The notes: generated by a model from the letters alone, not told the origin. A stretch of DNA of 42,814 bases from JBDHUJ01 sp039809105 (GCA_039809105.1 JBDHUJ010000011.1:1-42814); one strand, 5' to 3'. Shown: positions 1 through 7,040, counted from the first letter of the stretch. Numbers and translations are program-made.

Positions 1-46
1 CTAGCCAGCACTTTTTATTCCCAGGAATATCTGGTAGTTTTGACAT
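1..46 (-). CDS. 5' end of an unidentified gene running off the left edge
   Basis: An ATG at 46-44 on the minus strand opens a frame that stays open to the window edge (15 codons, beginning MSKLPDIPGNKK). A purine-rich Shine-Dalgarno (AGAGGAG) lies about 8 nt upstream, at plus positions 55-61. An alternative ATG at 54 hits a stop after 17 codons, so the frame from 46 is preferred. Too little protein is present to assign a family. Codon content and the SD make a real gene start plausible, but the call is tentative. Confidence 0.4.
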   Translation of the reverse strand, partial: MSKLPDIPGNKKCWL

Positions 47-130
47 TGGAACATCTCCTCTGTACTTGTTAGGTTTGCACTTACAAGTTTACGGGATGTT
101 CCGTTTTAGTTTAGTGAACCGCGCAAGGCT

Positions 131-232
131 CCATTTACCATTCACCGTTTACTATTCACCATGCGTTAGCCATTTTCCGTTTACCGTCCGGGCGTCGTTC
201 TTCGGTAAACGGTTCACGGTGAATGGTGAACG
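131..232. repeat. Heptamer-armed palindromic repeat, copy A
   Basis: The left arm is a run of degenerate heptamers of the form RTTYACC, and the right arm (204-232) is the inverted form GGTRAAY. Between them is a core shared with copy C (36855-36996) and, inverted, with copy B (7041-7167): CACCATGCGTTAGCC, then CGGGCGTCGTTCTTC. The element starts 2 bp beyond the TAG of the gene at 234-803, so it may also act as that gene's 3' hairpin. Confidence 0.75.
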
Positions 233-233
233 A

Positions 234-803
234 CTATCCCGCGATGTGATACTTCGCGAGCAGGTCGTTTTGGACGAGGTTTTCGATGTAGTCGTACATT
301 TTATAGACGCGCTCGGCGTACAGCTTGCGCTGGTGTTCATCCTTTGGCGGAACGCGCTTGCAAATGGTCTGATACATCTGCTTCAAGGGGTCACTCTTCG
401 TTTCGCTAGCCTTACGCGCGTCGGCTATATACGGCACCATACGCGCCAGTACCTTTTCGGCGCGAGACGGGTCGAACTTTGTACGCTGGAAATAGTACTT
501 CAGGGCACGCATAAACACCGCCTGGTTGGTGCTGGCCCGTGCCTGGGCTTCGTACCCCGGCAGTGCGTTCAAGCTCCGCGCCGGCACGTGGTCTTCGCCC
601 ATCAGCAACAGTATGGTCAAGCCTATGCAGCGCTGTTCGGTCAAAAACATCTCATGGTACGCCGAAACAGCCCGCCCCAGTTCCCACGGCGCCTTCAGAA
701 GCAGCCGGTCAGTACCGAGCACATAAAACTCATACAGCGAAATACTCCGCTTATTTCCACCTACATTCTCACCCTCAGAATCACTCATAGTTGCTTTTAG
801 CAT
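234..803 (-). CDS. Conserved-looking unknown protein, 189 aa
   Basis: I do not recognise a family. The protein is soluble-looking, with no signal peptide or membrane segment. An acidic/serine N-terminal tail is followed by a mostly helical, Lys/Arg/Tyr-rich body, and a charged C-terminal half (residues about 100-175) contains several KxY/YxR patterns. It lies 70 bp downstream of fusA on the same strand, behind the fusA hairpin terminator. Two starts are possible: ATG at 803 (MLKATMSD) or ATG at 788 (MSDSEGEN). The first has AAGG directly against the codon, too close to serve as an SD, and a TATAAA box lies at 820-825. The second has none. The longer form is given, but the start is uncertain. 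Codon usage matches the surrounding housekeeping genes. Function unknown. Confidence 0.7.
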   Translation of the reverse strand: MLKATMSDSEGENVGGNKRSISLYEFYVLGTDRLLLKAPWELGRAVSAYHEMFLTEQRCIGLTILLLMGEDHVPARSLNALPGYEAQARASTNQAVFMRALKYYFQRTKFDPSRAEKVLARMVPYIADARKASETKSDPLKQMYQTICKRVPPKDEHQRKLYAERVYKMYDYIENLVQNDLLAKYHIAG

Positions 804-825
804 ACCTTGTTTTACGGTGTTTATA

Positions 826-855
826 CAAAGACCGGCAGTTTGTCGCCGGTCTTTG
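826..855 (-). terminator. Hairpin terminator downstream of fusA
   Basis: An 11-bp perfect inverted repeat (CAAAGACCGGC / GCCGGTCTTTG, arms 826-836 and 845-855, 8-nt loop) lies 17 bp after the fusA stop. The 3' flank on the minus strand has only a weak U tract, so termination efficiency is uncertain. Confidence 0.55.
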
Positions 856-872
856 TTCGCGAAGTACAGAGA

Positions 873-2960
873 CTACTTGGCGTTTTTGGCGATGATGGCG
901 GCAGCGACGTTCGGTGGGACGTCGGCGTAGTGGTCGAGCTCCATGGAGCTGCTAGCGCGGCCTTGGGTCATAGAACGCAGGTTCGTGGTATAGCCGAACA
1001 TTTCACCGAGTGGGACAAAGGCGGTGATTTCCTTGATGCCGGAGCTTAGGTCTTCCATGCTATCTATACGGCCGCGCTTGCTGTTCAGGTCACCGATGGT
1101 GTCGCCCATGAACTCTTCTGGAGTTACAACGACAACCTTCATGACAGGCTCGAGCAAGGTTGGAGATGCTTTCTTAACGCCTTCCTGGAAGCCCATGGAA
1201 CCGGCGATGGAGAAGGCCATTTCGTTGGAGTCGACTTCGTGGTAGCTACCGTCGTACAGTTCGGCTTTGATGTCGACGACCGGGTAGCCGGCGATAACAC
1301 CGTTGTTCATAGCTTCTTCGATACCCTTGCGGACAGCTGGGATATATTCGCTTGGGACCACACCACCTTTGATGCTGTTGATGAACTCGAAGCCGGCGCC
1401 GGTTTCGTTCTGGCTCAGGCGCAGCCAAACGTGGCCGTACTGACCACGACCACCACTCTGGCGGACGAACTTACCTTCGGCTTCAACGGCATCCTTGCGG
1501 ATGGTTTCGCGGTAGGCAACCTGCGGCTGACCGATGTTTGCTTCGACACTGAATTCGCGCTTCATGCGGTCGACGATGATTTCGAGGTGCAACTCACCCA
1601 TACCGGAGATGATGGTCTGACCGGTTTCTTCGTCGGTGCGGACGCGGAAGGTCGGGTCTTCTTCTGCCAGGCGCTGCAGGGCGAGGCTCATCTTTTCTTG
1701 GTCGGCCTTGGTCTTTGGCTCGATGGCGATGGAAACCGGAGGGTCTGGGAAGTCGATGCTTTCGAGGATAATCGGGTGGCTTGGGTCGCAGAGGGTGTTA
1801 CCAGTCGTGGTGCCCTTGAGGCCGACGATGGCGGCAATGTCGCCGGTACCGACTTCGGTAACGTCTTCGCGCTTGTCTGCTTGCAAGCGGACGATACGGC
1901 CAACGCGTTCTTTTTCGCCAGTGCTAGAGTTCAGGACGTATGAACCAGCGGTAACCTTACCGGAGTAGACGCGGAAGTAAGCCAGCTTGCCCACAAATGG
2001 GTCGCTGGTGATTTTGAAGGCCAACGCGCTCATAGGGTCGGTTTCGAGATGCTTGCGCTCGACTTCGTCGCCGGTCTTTGGGTTGGTACCCCAAGTGGTT
2101 GGGCGGTCGTTTGGAGCTGGCAGCAGGTCGTTGACGAGGTCGAGTAGTTTCTCGACTATGACGCCGCGGCCGTCGCCACCAGTGACCGCGTAGAATTTAC
2201 CGGTCAGTACAGCGGTGCGGATAGCCTGGCGGATTTCGGCTTCAGAAAGGCCTTCTTCACCGACTTCGAAGAACTTTTCGAGCATGGCTTCGTCTTCGGC
2301 AACAGCGTTTTCTATGAGCAGGCTGCGGTACTTCTGGACCTTGTCCATCATGTCGGCGGGGATGTCGCCCTCAACTAGCTCGTGGTCGGTGAACTCCTTG
2401 TAGGTGTAGGCCTTCATAGAAACGAGGTCGATGACACCGTTGATGCTCTGCTCGAAGCCGATAGGCAGGTGGATTGGGAAGGCGCGCTTGCTCAGGCGGT
2501 TGTGAATACTGTCGAGGCTCTTGTAGAAGTCGCCACCGGTCTGGTTGATTTTGTTGATGAAACAAATGCGGGGTGTGCCGTATTTGTCGGCCTGACGCCA
2601 CACGGTTTCGGACTGGCTTTCAACGCCCATCTTACCGTCGAAGACCACAACAGCACCGTCGAGCACGCGCAGCGAACGTTCGACTTCGGCAGTAAAGTCG
2701 ATGTGTCCGGGGGTGTCGATGATGTTAATCTGATGATCCTTCCAGAAACAAGTGACAGATGCGGCCACGATGGTAATACCACGTTCGCGCTCCTGCGCCA
2801 TCCAGTCAGTCGTCGTCTCACCTTCGTGCACGGCACCGATTTTGTGCTTCAAGCCAGTACGGTACAAAATGCCCTCGGTCGTCGTGGTCTTGCCCGCGTC
2901 GATGTGGGCAATGATGCCGAGGTTACGGATTTTTTCTAGTGCGTATTTCTTCTCTGCCAT
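873..2960 (-). CDS. fusA: Translation elongation factor G
   Basis: This GTPase drives tRNA-mRNA translocation on the ribosome. At 695 aa it has the full family length. Visible G-domain motifs are G1 AHIDAGKT (18-25), switch I/G2 RERGITI (58-64) and G3 DTPGH (82-86). G4 reads NKIN at 136-139 instead of the usual NKMD; the codons there are AAC AAA ATC AAC. In GTPases the aspartate of NKxD contacts the guanine base, so this substitution is notable. The later domains look complete, including the RGQYGHV-like segment of domain IV and a standard C terminus. The ATG at 2960 has a good SD (AGAGGA, 5-6 nt upstream). The gene is separated from rpsG by about 2.9 kb of accessory DNA on the same strand and has its own promoter behind a terminator, unlike the classic str operon. 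Stop codon TAG. Confidence 0.97.
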   Translation of the reverse strand: MAEKKYALEKIRNLGIIAHIDAGKTTTTEGILYRTGLKHKIGAVHEGETTTDWMAQERERGITIVAASVTCFWKDHQINIIDTPGHIDFTAEVERSLRVLDGAVVVFDGKMGVESQSETVWRQADKYGTPRICFINKINQTGGDFYKSLDSIHNRLSKRAFPIHLPIGFEQSINGVIDLVSMKAYTYKEFTDHELVEGDIPADMMDKVQKYRSLLIENAVAEDEAMLEKFFEVGEEGLSEAEIRQAIRTAVLTGKFYAVTGGDGRGVIVEKLLDLVNDLLPAPNDRPTTWGTNPKTGDEVERKHLETDPMSALAFKITSDPFVGKLAYFRVYSGKVTAGSYVLNSSTGEKERVGRIVRLQADKREDVTEVGTGDIAAIVGLKGTTTGNTLCDPSHPIILESIDFPDPPVSIAIEPKTKADQEKMSLALQRLAEEDPTFRVRTDEETGQTIISGMGELHLEIIVDRMKREFSVEANIGQPQVAYRETIRKDAVEAEGKFVRQSGGRGQYGHVWLRLSQNETGAGFEFINSIKGGVVPSEYIPAVRKGIEEAMNNGVIAGYPVVDIKAELYDGSYHEVDSNEMAFSIAGSMGFQEGVKKASPTLLEPVMKVVVVTPEEFMGDTIGDLNSKRGRIDSMEDLSSGIKEITAFVPLGEMFGYTTNLRSMTQGRASSSMELDHYADVPPNVAAAIIAKNAK

Positions 2961-3031
2961 ATGTTCCTCTGAAAATTAGTATTTAGATTTACAAGGCAGC
3001 ACCAAAGACTCACCTGTAAACGTTCCCTGTT

Positions 3032-3060
3032 ATGGTACCACAAATCCTTACTCTCAACAA
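3032..3060 (-). promoter_or_regulatory. Probable fusA promoter
   Basis: On the minus strand, TTGTTG (3055-3060) and TACCAT (3032-3037) are separated by 17 bp, starting right after the terminator of the upstream gene. The -10 box matches the consensus at only 4 of 6 positions. It would give a leader of about 65 nt before the SD of fusA. Confidence 0.4.
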
Positions 3061-3063
3061 ACT

Positions 3064-3100
3064 AAAAACGCGATTCATGCTTTGCAACAGGAATCGCGTT
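3064..3100 (-). terminator. Rho-independent terminator of the nuclease gene
   Basis: A 10-bp perfect stem (AACGCGATTC / GAATCGCGTT, arms 3067-3076 and 3091-3100) with a 14-nt loop is followed on the minus strand by a T run. It ends transcription from the gene at 3164-3559 and insulates fusA. Confidence 0.75.
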
Positions 3101-3163
3101 CTGGTCAGAAACATGCAGGGTAGGAACATACTGCCCCGTCTACATATCTCTAGTATTACACTA

Positions 3164-3559
3164 TCAGAGTAGCTCTCTGATGTCAATAACACTGCGCTTA
3201 CGGTCAATAAAAAGCAGGCCTTTTATGGACCTTTGGTTCTGTAGCTGCCCGACCAAAAACCTCTGAATCACCTTATCCTGCAGCCGGTTCATACGTTGCG
3301 AGTCAATGATAATATACGCCGCCTGCCGGTTCGCCCGCTTCAGGTTCTTTTCAAGTTGTTGAATCTTATCTGTTCTGGGCGATTTCATTTCCCAGTGCAC
3401 GCCATCAATCAAAACGTCGGGGCTTTTCGTGAAATCCCTATCCGAAACCAGTACGAACTCGACAGTGTGGCCGCGGTGCGCCAAAACCTTCGCCGTACTC
3501 ATTTCGTGAGCCCAGATGTTTGCGCCATCCGGAATGATAATCTTACCAGCCTTCTCCAT
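3164..3559 (-). CDS. Stand-alone CdiA-CT-type PD-(D/E)XK nuclease domain protein
   Basis: This is a 131-aa single-domain protein resembling the CdiA C-terminal tRNase family (PD-(D/E)XK fold). The catalytic signature is visible: PD at 47-48, then E57-x-K59 in the segment SPDVLIDGVHWEMKSP, followed by the conserved helix with NLKRANRQA and the strand AYIIIDSQRM. The family includes contact-dependent-inhibition toxin tips that cleave tRNA, and also many free-standing ~130-aa proteins of unknown role. There is no signal peptide or delivery domain, so it is either an orphan toxin domain or a domesticated nuclease. The ATG at 3559 is preferred over an in-frame GTG at 3577. No immunity gene is obvious next to it; the unknowns at 3721-4047 and 4057-4266 are upstream on the same strand. 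A terminator follows at 3064-3100. Confidence 0.7.
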   Translation of the reverse strand: MEKAGKIIIPDGANIWAHEMSTAKVLAHRGHTVEFVLVSDRDFTKSPDVLIDGVHWEMKSPRTDKIQQLEKNLKRANRQAAYIIIDSQRMNRLQDKVIQRFLVGQLQNQRSIKGLLFIDRKRSVIDIRELL

Positions 3560-3720
3560 GTTTCCATACCATACCACATCGGCATAAACCCGCCATACTA
3601 AAAACGCGACCTAGGCTTTTCAGCAAAGGTCACATTTTAGTGAAAGGTTCCGAACCTGTATTACAACACTGCCGAGCCTTCAATAGTGAATAGCGTACTG
3701 GATGCAAACACTACGGATAT

Positions 3721-4047
3721 TTAGGCCGCGTCTGTGGGGCCAAGCTTTTGCTTACGGATTACCTCGTTAGACATAGCCGTTTGGACGGGGCACGTCTCGC
3801 CATATTCCACACCCTCTATAAGTTCTACGACCTTACCACCACATCCGCGTAATCGCGCCTGTTCCTCAAGAGTTTCGGTGCTTATGGTTGCAAAGGCTAT
3901 GTTCCACGCCTTATCGTATGCTGCATCGAATGTTTCGTCTGTAATTTCCTCGGTATCGGGCTCGCCAAGATAATAGTCCCGCCTTTGTAGGCGCTTCTTC
4001 AGGGCCGGACAGTCTATACAGGGTAGTATTTGCTCGTATGATTCCAT
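3721..4047 (-). CDS. Small unknown protein with CxxC motif, 108 aa
   Basis: I do not recognise the family. The N terminus carries CIDC (C10, C13), and two further cysteines follow, in RGCGGK and GETCPVQ, so a bound metal is conceivable but not shown. The middle is acidic and helical (EEITDETFDAAYDKAW). There is no signal peptide or TM segment. It starts 9 nt after the stop of the small gene at 4057-4266, which suggests cotranscription. The IS element lies just upstream of that pair and probably cut them off from their original promoter. Confidence 0.6.
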   Translation of the reverse strand: MESYEQILPCIDCPALKKRLQRRDYYLGEPDTEEITDETFDAAYDKAWNIAFATISTETLEEQARLRGCGGKVVELIEGVEYGETCPVQTAMSNEVIRKQKLGPTDAA

Positions 4048-4056
4048 AGTAAGAAG

Positions 4057-4266
4057 TCACTCTGGTCTGTCAACTACCGAATACTGGTGACTCTCGACAC
4101 AGCTTGCGATACATACGCCGTACTCGACGCACAATGAGCCCATCCGCAAACGCGCGGCAAGCGGATTCCGGGGCACGCGAAGCGGCTCGCTGCCGGGAAT
4201 CTTGACGGCAAGTTCAGCAGTGCCGTTATCGCCCATCCGCGCAATCGTCCCTACCGCCGCATCCAT
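4057..4266 (-). CDS. Small unknown protein whose start codon abuts the IS element, 69 aa
   Basis: No family is recognised. The protein contains a Pro/Arg-rich central stretch (EPLRVPRNPLAARLRMG) and a C-terminal part with two cysteines. The ATG (4266-4264) uses the TA dinucleotide duplicated on IS insertion, so the IS sits directly against the start codon. The frame stays open upstream into the IS terminal repeat, to a TTG at 4290 (GDLEWVL is IS-encoded). If the IS is removed in silico, the frame above the ATG meets a TGA four codons earlier. The ATG is therefore probably native, and the IS has replaced the promoter and RBS region. Expression may now depend on outward transcription from the IS. 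Confidence 0.5.
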   Translation of the reverse strand: MDAAVGTIARMGDNGTAELAVKIPGSEPLRVPRNPLAARLRMGSLCVEYGVCIASCVESHQYSVVDRPE

Positions 4267-4267
4267 A

Positions 4268-4287
4268 AGAACCCATTCCAAATCTCC
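4268..4287. repeat. Left terminal inverted repeat of the IS5-family element
   Basis: AGAACCCATTCCAAATCTCC is repeated exactly, in inverted orientation, at 5224-5243. The dinucleotide TA flanks the outside (4266-4267). Confidence 0.9.
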
Positions 4288-4375
4288 CAAAATAATACCG
4301 TAGGTCTGTAAAGTCCTTGCCTTGCCAGTATGGCGCCAGCCATACTGGTTCCGGTAAACAAGGAAACAACCAACT

Positions 4376-5224
4376 ATGGCGATACCGAAGAACCTCCTGT
4401 CCCGGACGGCCTACCCAAGCGACATCTCACGCGACCAGTTCAAGCTCATCGGACCGCTGCTGGAAGCGGCACGCAAGAAAACCAAACCCCGGCAGGTGGA
4501 TTTGTACGAAGTCTTCTGCGGGGTGCTGTATGTCCTGAAGAGCGGCTGCCAATGGGATATGCTGCCCGGTGACTTCCCCAAATGGCGCACCGTCTACAAC
4601 TACTGGCAGATATGGAACGAGGCGCCGGAGGTTGAGGCGGAGCCCGGTGGAACGGTCGTGTACCCGAGCGTCCTGGAGCAAGTCTTAAAAAAAATTGGTT
4701 GGCGCGGTCCGTACCAGCCATGGCCGCTTACCGGCGACTTCGTTTCTCATCATCGACGCCCAGAGCGTCAAGAATACCAGTACTGCCAAGCACAAAGGCT
4801 ATGATGCCGGCAAGAAAGTCTCCGGCGTCAAGCGGCACATCGCCGTCGACAGCCAAGGCTTGCCGCACGCCCTACTCGTTACGACGGCCGGCATCTCCGA
4901 CAAGGCCGGTGCGCTCACCATGCTGGCAGACGCAGCCTGCCAGTTAAAGGGGGTGCAGAACGTCCTGGTCGACGGCGGCTACCTGGGACAACCATTCGCC
5001 GAGGGCGTCAAGGAACGGATCGGTGCGGCTGTCGAGGTCGTCAAGCGCAGCGAGCTGCACACCTTCAAAGTACTGCCGTACTGCCGAAGCGCTGGGTCGT
5101 GGAGCGTTCCTTCGCCTGGCTCGAGAAGTGCCACCGGCTCTGGAAGAACCCGGAGCACTACCTCAATACCAGCCTGCAGATGATGGTACTCGCCTTCGTT
5201 GCATTATTGCTGAAAAGGTTTTAG
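4376..5224 (+). pseudogene. IS5-family DDE transposase, frameshifted
   Basis: Three segments make up one transposase. The N-terminal part (4376 to about 4693) contains the helix-turn-helix region and GCQWDMLPGDFPKW. The middle part, in another frame (about 4692-5077), carries LIIDAQSVKN with the first catalytic Asp and VLVDGGYLG with the second. The C-terminal part, back in the first frame (about 5086-5224), carries RWVVERSFAWLEKC with the catalytic Glu and ends LLLKRF. The first shift falls at an A8 run (4687-4694), typical of transcriptional slippage or programmed frameshifting in IS elements. It joins VLKK to LVGAVRTSHGR. The second shift is an exact 8-bp tandem duplication (GTACTGCC at 5070-5077 and 5078-5085). 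Deleting one copy restores KVLPKRWVVERS, so it is a mutation. The ATG has AAGGAA upstream. Confidence 0.88.
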
Positions 5225-5243
5225 GAGATTTGGAATGGGTTCT
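5224..5243. repeat. Right terminal inverted repeat of the IS5-family element
   Basis: Exact inverted copy of 4268-4287. It includes the G of the transposase stop codon TAG (5222-5224) and is followed by TA (5244-5245). Confidence 0.9.
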
Positions 5244-5311
5244 TAGAGGACAGAGTGATTCATTCTGGCAATACGTCCCGCCCTGAAATGACCTTCCAGC
5301 TGGTGCTTCTG

Positions 5312-5857
5312 TCACGATTCCCTCGGTGATTCCTCATATAGGTCAATGGCTTGTAACTCACCACCTAAGATAGAAAGTTTGGTGCTTGTTGGGTAGTGGA
5401 AGCTAGGTCCGTTCGAAGACGTTATTGCGTCGAGGGCTGAAAAGCCTTCTTCGGTGAGTATATCGTCCGGGTTATCGAGTTCGCCGCTGTACACTTTGGC
5501 AGCCTCAATTAGTCCGGTTGCCCTGTCGGCATCCTCTACGAAGTATTCGCTACCTAAAAGAGTTCTTAGGCCGTCGATGACTCTTGAGCTTTTAGCACCT
5601 TCGGGACAGACTTCAATAACCGATACGTCCGGGTCATCTACTTTACCGCCGCTGTGCCACGATGCAGGCTCAACCTTGAGTCTTAGACCGAGTGCTTTTG
5701 CCTGCTTTACGGCCTCCGTTTCCTCAAGCACAACCTTGATAAGAGCACAGGTGACGTCCCCTAGCCGCGAGCGCTCTCCGCTGCAGCGTGCCGCAAACGA
5801 GCACTTAGTATTCTTATCGCCGTACCGTGTTACTAAAGCACGCTCGATGTAAGTCAT
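5312..5857 (-). CDS. Unknown protein downstream of rpsG, 181 aa
   Basis: I do not recognise the family. The protein begins MTYIERALVTRYGDKNTKC and has four cysteines in the first half, including KCSFAARC, plus a later EVCPEGAK. The rest is mixed alpha/beta with an acidic C-terminal half. The first segment (YGDKNTKCSFAARCSGERSRLGDVTCALIKVVLEE) might bind a ligand or metal, but nothing specific is visible. The frame is open further upstream into rpsG (to 5923). The ATG at 5857 is chosen because it lies 4 nt after the rpsG stop, consistent with translational coupling in a rpsL-rpsG-this gene operon. There is no SD. The right end of the IS lies 68 bp beyond its stop. Function unknown. Confidence 0.6.
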   Translation of the reverse strand: MTYIERALVTRYGDKNTKCSFAARCSGERSRLGDVTCALIKVVLEETEAVKQAKALGLRLKVEPASWHSGGKVDDPDVSVIEVCPEGAKSSRVIDGLRTLLGSEYFVEDADRATGLIEAAKVYSGELDNPDDILTEEGFSALDAITSSNGPSFHYPTSTKLSILGGELQAIDLYEESPRES

Positions 5858-5861
5858 AGCT

Positions 5862-6341
5862 TTAGCCGCGGGCGAAGTGGGCGAAGGCGCGGTTGGCTTC
5901 TGCCATACGGTGCGTGTCTTCACGCTTCTTCACTGCTGCGCCTTGGTTGTTGTAGGCTTCTTGCAGTTCTATGGCTATGCGGTCAGCCATGCTCATACCC
6001 TTGCGGCTGCGAGCGGCTGCGACAAACCACATCATGGTGAGGTGGTTCTGGCGCTGACCTTTGACTTCGAAAGGAATCTGATAGTTCGCACCACCGACGC
6101 GGCGGCTGCGAGTTTCCATGTGTGGCTTGATGTTGCTCATAGCCTGTTCGAACACGTCGAGTGGATTTTCTACTTTGAGCTTGTCTGCAGCCTTCTGCAT
6201 GCCGGTGTAAACCAGGCGTTCTGCAATCTGCTTTTTGCCATCGCGCATAACGCGGTTTATAAGGCGCTGGACCTGGACGTTGTTGTAGACGCGGTCTGCA
6301 GGAATGTCGCGGACGAGTGAGGCGGTTACTTTACGTGGCAT
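5862..6341 (-). CDS. rpsG: 30S ribosomal protein S7
   Basis: S7 nucleates assembly of the 30S head by binding the 3' major domain of 16S rRNA and lines the E-site tRNA channel. Length is 159 aa, close to the usual 155-157. It starts MPRKVTASLVRDIPADRVYNN and has the conserved QRLINRVMRDGKKQIAERL region. The METRSRRVGGANYQIPFEV beta-hairpin and the C-terminal KREDTHRMAEANRAFAHF helix are also present. It overlaps rpsL at the TAATG junction (shared base 6341), so the two are translationally coupled. In other bacteria S7 represses the str operon through its mRNA; whether that applies here is unknown. fusA does not follow directly. Confidence 0.97.
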   Translation of the reverse strand: MPRKVTASLVRDIPADRVYNNVQVQRLINRVMRDGKKQIAERLVYTGMQKAADKLKVENPLDVFEQAMSNIKPHMETRSRRVGGANYQIPFEVKGQRQNHLTMMWFVAAARSRKGMSMADRIAIELQEAYNNQGAAVKKREDTHRMAEANRAFAHFARG

Positions 6342-6754
6342 TACTTGCTCTCCTTCTTGGCACCGTACTTAGAACGGCCCTGCTTGCGACCATTGACACC
6401 CTGAAGGTCAAGAGCGCCACGGACGATGTGGTAGCGGACACCCGGAAGGTCCTTTACGCGGCCACCGCGAATCATAACGACTGCGTGCTCCTGCAAGTTG
6501 TGGCCTTCACCACCGATGTAAGCCCAAACTTCGTAGCCGTTGCCCAGGCGCACACGTGCAACCTTGCGGAGAGCCGAGTTTGGCTTCTTTGGCGTTTTGG
6601 TAGTGACCTTTACGCAAACGCCGCGCTTGAACGGGGCAGCCTTTTCGTAGTGCTTGGTCTTGAGGTTGTTGGTAACGCGCTGCAGCGCAGGAGACTTACT
6701 TTTGGTAGTCACCTTGGTGCGTGGCTTGCGAACCAGTTGGTTAATAGTAGGCAT
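6341..6754 (-). CDS. rpsL: 30S ribosomal protein S12
   Basis: S12 sits at the decoding centre of the 30S subunit and controls accuracy. It has 137 aa and carries the insertion after SPALQ (residues about 25-40) that is typical of Gram-positive-type S12 and absent from the 124-aa proteobacterial form. The decoding loop KTPKKPNSALRK (53-64) keeps both lysines. The second loop, GGRVKDLPGVRYH, keeps the Asp (D102) that is methylthiolated in some bacteria. No classical streptomycin-resistance substitution is visible at the first Lys loop. The ATG at 6754 has a strong SD (AGGAAGG, 5 nt away). It is the first gene of the operon, behind a leader of about 245 nt. Confidence 0.97.
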   Translation of the reverse strand: MPTINQLVRKPRTKVTTKSKSPALQRVTNNLKTKHYEKAAPFKRGVCVKVTTKTPKKPNSALRKVARVRLGNGYEVWAYIGGEGHNLQEHAVVMIRGGRVKDLPGVRYHIVRGALDLQGVNGRKQGRSKYGAKKESK

Positions 6755-6788
6755 TCGCCTTCCTTTCGTTAGACTTACTCCCGGTTGC

Positions 6789-6867
6789 TGTCATTCCGGG
6801 CTTGACCCGGAATCTAAAGCTCACAATAGTTGAAGGCTGTAGATCCTGAATCAAGTTCAGGATGACA
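6789..6867. repeat. Dispersed palindromic repeat (TGTCATTC...GATGACA type) in the rpsL leader
   Basis: The outer ends TGTCAT and ATGACA pair. Inside are two hairpins, CATTCCGGG-CTTGA-CCCGGAATC and GATCCTGAA-TCAAG-TTCAGGATG. A related half copy lies at 26628-26654 and a diverged relative at 16171-16234. Such palindromic intergenic repeats recur in many bacterial genomes. Here the repeat would be transcribed as part of the rpsL-rpsG leader. Confidence 0.75.
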
Positions 6868-7005
6868 CAGGGGTAAAGTCATCTTAATGTAGTTACTTTC
6901 ACAAGTTCATGAAGAGATACGTCTCCTCTGCCGCCAAGATGGATTTCCTTTGATAACTATCGTAACTATAGAATTCCACCAGCTCGAATTTGAGTCAGTG
7001 CATGC

Positions 7006-7034
7006 ATTGTAACAGATGTACTCCTGTTTTGCAA
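7006..7034 (-). promoter_or_regulatory. rpsL-rpsG promoter
   Basis: On the minus strand, TTGCAA (7029-7034), a 17-bp spacer and TACAAT (7006-7011), with an extended TG upstream of the -10 (TGTTACAAT). The predicted start near 6999 gives a leader of about 245 nt, which contains the dispersed repeat at 6789-6867. Confidence 0.7.
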
Positions 7035-7040
7035 CGAGCC

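Larger units (their letters stand above)
4268..5243 (+). mobile_element. IS5-family insertion sequence, 976 bp, TA target duplication
   Basis: The ends are perfect 20-bp inverted repeats, extending to about 25 bp with one mismatch, bordered on both sides by TA (4266-4267 and 5244-5245). A 2-bp TA target duplication and an IS5-type DDE transposase split over two frames fit the IS427-like branch of the IS5 family; the subgroup is from memory. The transposase stop codon lies inside the right repeat, as usual for compact IS5 elements. The element inserted immediately 5' of the small gene at 4057-4266, between the accessory genes and the rpsG-side genes. The transposase has a second, inactivating frame disruption, so this copy is probably dead. 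Confidence 0.9.

Noticed and set aside
131..232. CRISPR-like array from repeated GTTTACC/GTTCACC units
   Set aside because: The units are 7 bp, degenerate and directly adjacent, with inverted arms and no spacers; no cas gene is present.
66..800. 244-aa plus-strand frame at the left end
   Set aside because: It runs through repeat copy A and opposite the 189-aa gene, with low-complexity translation of the repeat. There is no RBS.
4692..5085. Two programmed frameshifts in the IS transposase
   Set aside because: Only the A8 run is a credible slippage site. The second shift is explained exactly by an 8-bp tandem duplication, so it is a mutation.
5858..5923. N-terminal extension of the 181-aa gene into rpsG
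   Set aside because: It would overlap the rpsG end by 62 nt with an unconserved Ser/Pro-rich peptide; the ATG at 5857 just after the rpsG stop is more plausible.
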